Shown here piece after piece: positions 63,304 through 64,000 of a stretch of DNA of 64,000 nt. A program made the position numbers and the translations under genes. Under the pieces are notes generated by a model. The model was not told the origin of the DNA. It did not search any database and saw only the letters and a list, made by a program, of their open reading frames with translations. Each line of letters opens with the position of its first letter. Within the stretch, counting starts at the first letter, position 1. This DNA comes from Desulfatibacillum alkenivorans DSM 16219 (lineage in GTDB: Bacteria; Desulfobacterota; Desulfobacteria; Desulfobacterales; Desulfatibacillaceae), in assembly GCF_900142135.1 (NCBI RefSeq), contig NZ_FQZU01000010.1:62001-126000 (forward strand). The letters run 5' to 3'.

Positions 63304-63337
63304 AAATGCTCCGGTGATATTTATCCCGGAGCATTTT
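63304..63337 (+). terminator. Terminator after the TRAP permease
   Basis: AAATGCTCCGG and CCGGAGCATTT form an 11-base stem with T residues at the end. It separates the transporter from the sensor gene. Confidence 0.7.
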
Positions 63338-63365
63338 CCGTAATGACAATAGGGACCGGCGAAGA

Positions 63366-64000
63366 ATGGCCATACGCTCGAATAAAAAAGAGAGCCCCGA
63401 AGGCGCCCTGAGGCAGATCGTCTCCGTGCTTGCCCTGCTGGCTTTTTTGTCCATTGTTACGGGCGGGGTGCTTTACGTTTCCTTTCTGCAAAAGGCCGCG
63501 GTGTCCGAAGCCGACCATCAGGCGGTCAACCGGATCAAACTGGTCGCCAGGCACATTTCCGATTCCTTGTCCGAAAACGAAAGGCCCGTAAAAACCCTGG
63601 CGGGCATGAGGCGCATCGTCAGGGCGCTGGAAACCACCGACCTGGAAGCCACCGAACAAGCCAACAGGATCCTGGACCATTTCAAGGAAACCCTGAACGC
63701 GGACGTCTGCTACCTGATCGACGTCACGGGCCTGACCATCGCTTCCAGCAATCGCCATTTTACGGACAGTTTTGTGGGCAAGAACTTCGGGTTCAGGCCG
63801 TATTTCCAAAAGGCCATGGAAGGCCGCACAGCCACTTATCTCGCCCTGGGCTCGGTCTCGGACAAACGCGGAGTGTATTCCAGCCATCCGGTCATGGGCT
63901 CGGACGGCGAGCTTGCGGGCGTGGTGGTCATCAAGGCCTCGGTGGATTTGATCGAAAGCTCCCTCACCTCCCGGCCCGAGGAAGACGTCCTGGTGGCGGA
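63366..64000 (+). CDS. DctB-like sensor, N-terminal dCache part, 3' end outside window
   Basis: 211 codons from ATG 63366 in one open frame to the window end. A first membrane helix (IVSVLALLAFLSIVTGGVLYV) is followed by a periplasmic dCache domain with FVGKNFGFRPYFQKAMEG and YLALGSVSDKRGVYSSHPV, then GVVVIKASVDLI. This is the DctB-type ligand domain for C4-dicarboxylates or related acids; the kinase part would lie beyond 64000. It lies 157 bases after the TAXI TRAP permease and likely senses the same substrate. Confidence 0.85.
   Translation, partial: MAIRSNKKESPEGALRQIVSVLALLAFLSIVTGGVLYVSFLQKAAVSEADHQAVNRIKLVARHISDSLSENERPVKTLAGMRRIVRALETTDLEATEQANRILDHFKETLNADVCYLIDVTGLTIASSNRHFTDSFVGKNFGFRPYFQKAMEGRTATYLALGSVSDKRGVYSSHPVMGSDGELAGVVVIKASVDLIESSLTSRPEEDVLVA

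Overview
The window reads as the chromosome of an anaerobic Desulfobacterota (deltaproteobacterial) sulfate reducer of the Desulfatibacillum/Desulfobacterales type. This is inferred from gene content, not from a marker gene. The signs are a selenocysteine formate dehydrogenase with its own tRNA-Sec, an RnfB/GltD-type electron-transfer fusion, a glycyl radical enzyme with its activase, a TAXI-type TRAP transporter, a PanP-type decarboxylase, several radical SAM proteins, and moderately high GC with many dispersed GGGTCCC/GGGATGAC repeats.

Layout. 1-12.3 kb: housekeeping genes (mnmG partial, a YhcC-like radical SAM gene, nadE), a polytopic membrane protein, a PilZ protein, a TetR regulator followed by a secreted SUMF1-TPR-SUMF1 cassette, a SEC-C protein and tRNA-Sec. 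12.3-21.7 kb: PepT-like peptidase and larC, a NYN nuclease gene behind an attenuator-like leader, ferredoxins, an M48/TPR protease, glycerol kinase and a flavodoxin-ferredoxin. 21.7-28.5 kb: a redox block with selenocysteine FdhA diverging from an RnfB-GltD fusion, then an RseC-like protein. 28.5-33 kb: lysine aminomutase-like protein, a TIGR01777 epimerase and an ADP-forming acyl-CoA synthetase. 33-39.5 kb: a secreted protein with seven thrombospondin-type repeats, a small accessory island (HEPN-like gene plus a second NYN gene cut by an amber codon) flanked by a duplicated methionine-synthase-like 3' end, and a cobalt/nickel-type operon (csoR/dmeR, CDF exporter, core-MetE protein). 39.5-45 kb: a shortened DnaE2-like polymerase, a HigBA module between short direct repeats, and hisF. 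45.4-54.7 kb: a catabolic locus with glycyl radical enzyme and activase, a GntR regulator, then zinc alcohol dehydrogenase, APH-like kinase, class II FBA-like aldolase, fuculose-phosphate-type aldolase and glycerol-3-phosphate dehydrogenase. 55-64 kb: a B12-binding radical SAM protein, asd, panP, a TAXI TRAP transporter and the start of a DctB-like sensor.

How the genes work together. tRNA-Sec and the SECIS hairpin in fdhA form a directly readable selenocysteine system. FdhA and the RnfB-GltD fusion look like formate-linked electron transfer to ferredoxin/NAD(P)H. The 45-55 kb locus looks like an uncharacterised GRE-initiated or GRE-terminated pathway that feeds triose phosphates into central metabolism; its substrate cannot be read from sequence. 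The csoR-CDF-MetE-like operon suggests that cobalt status controls a corrinoid-related methyl transfer step.
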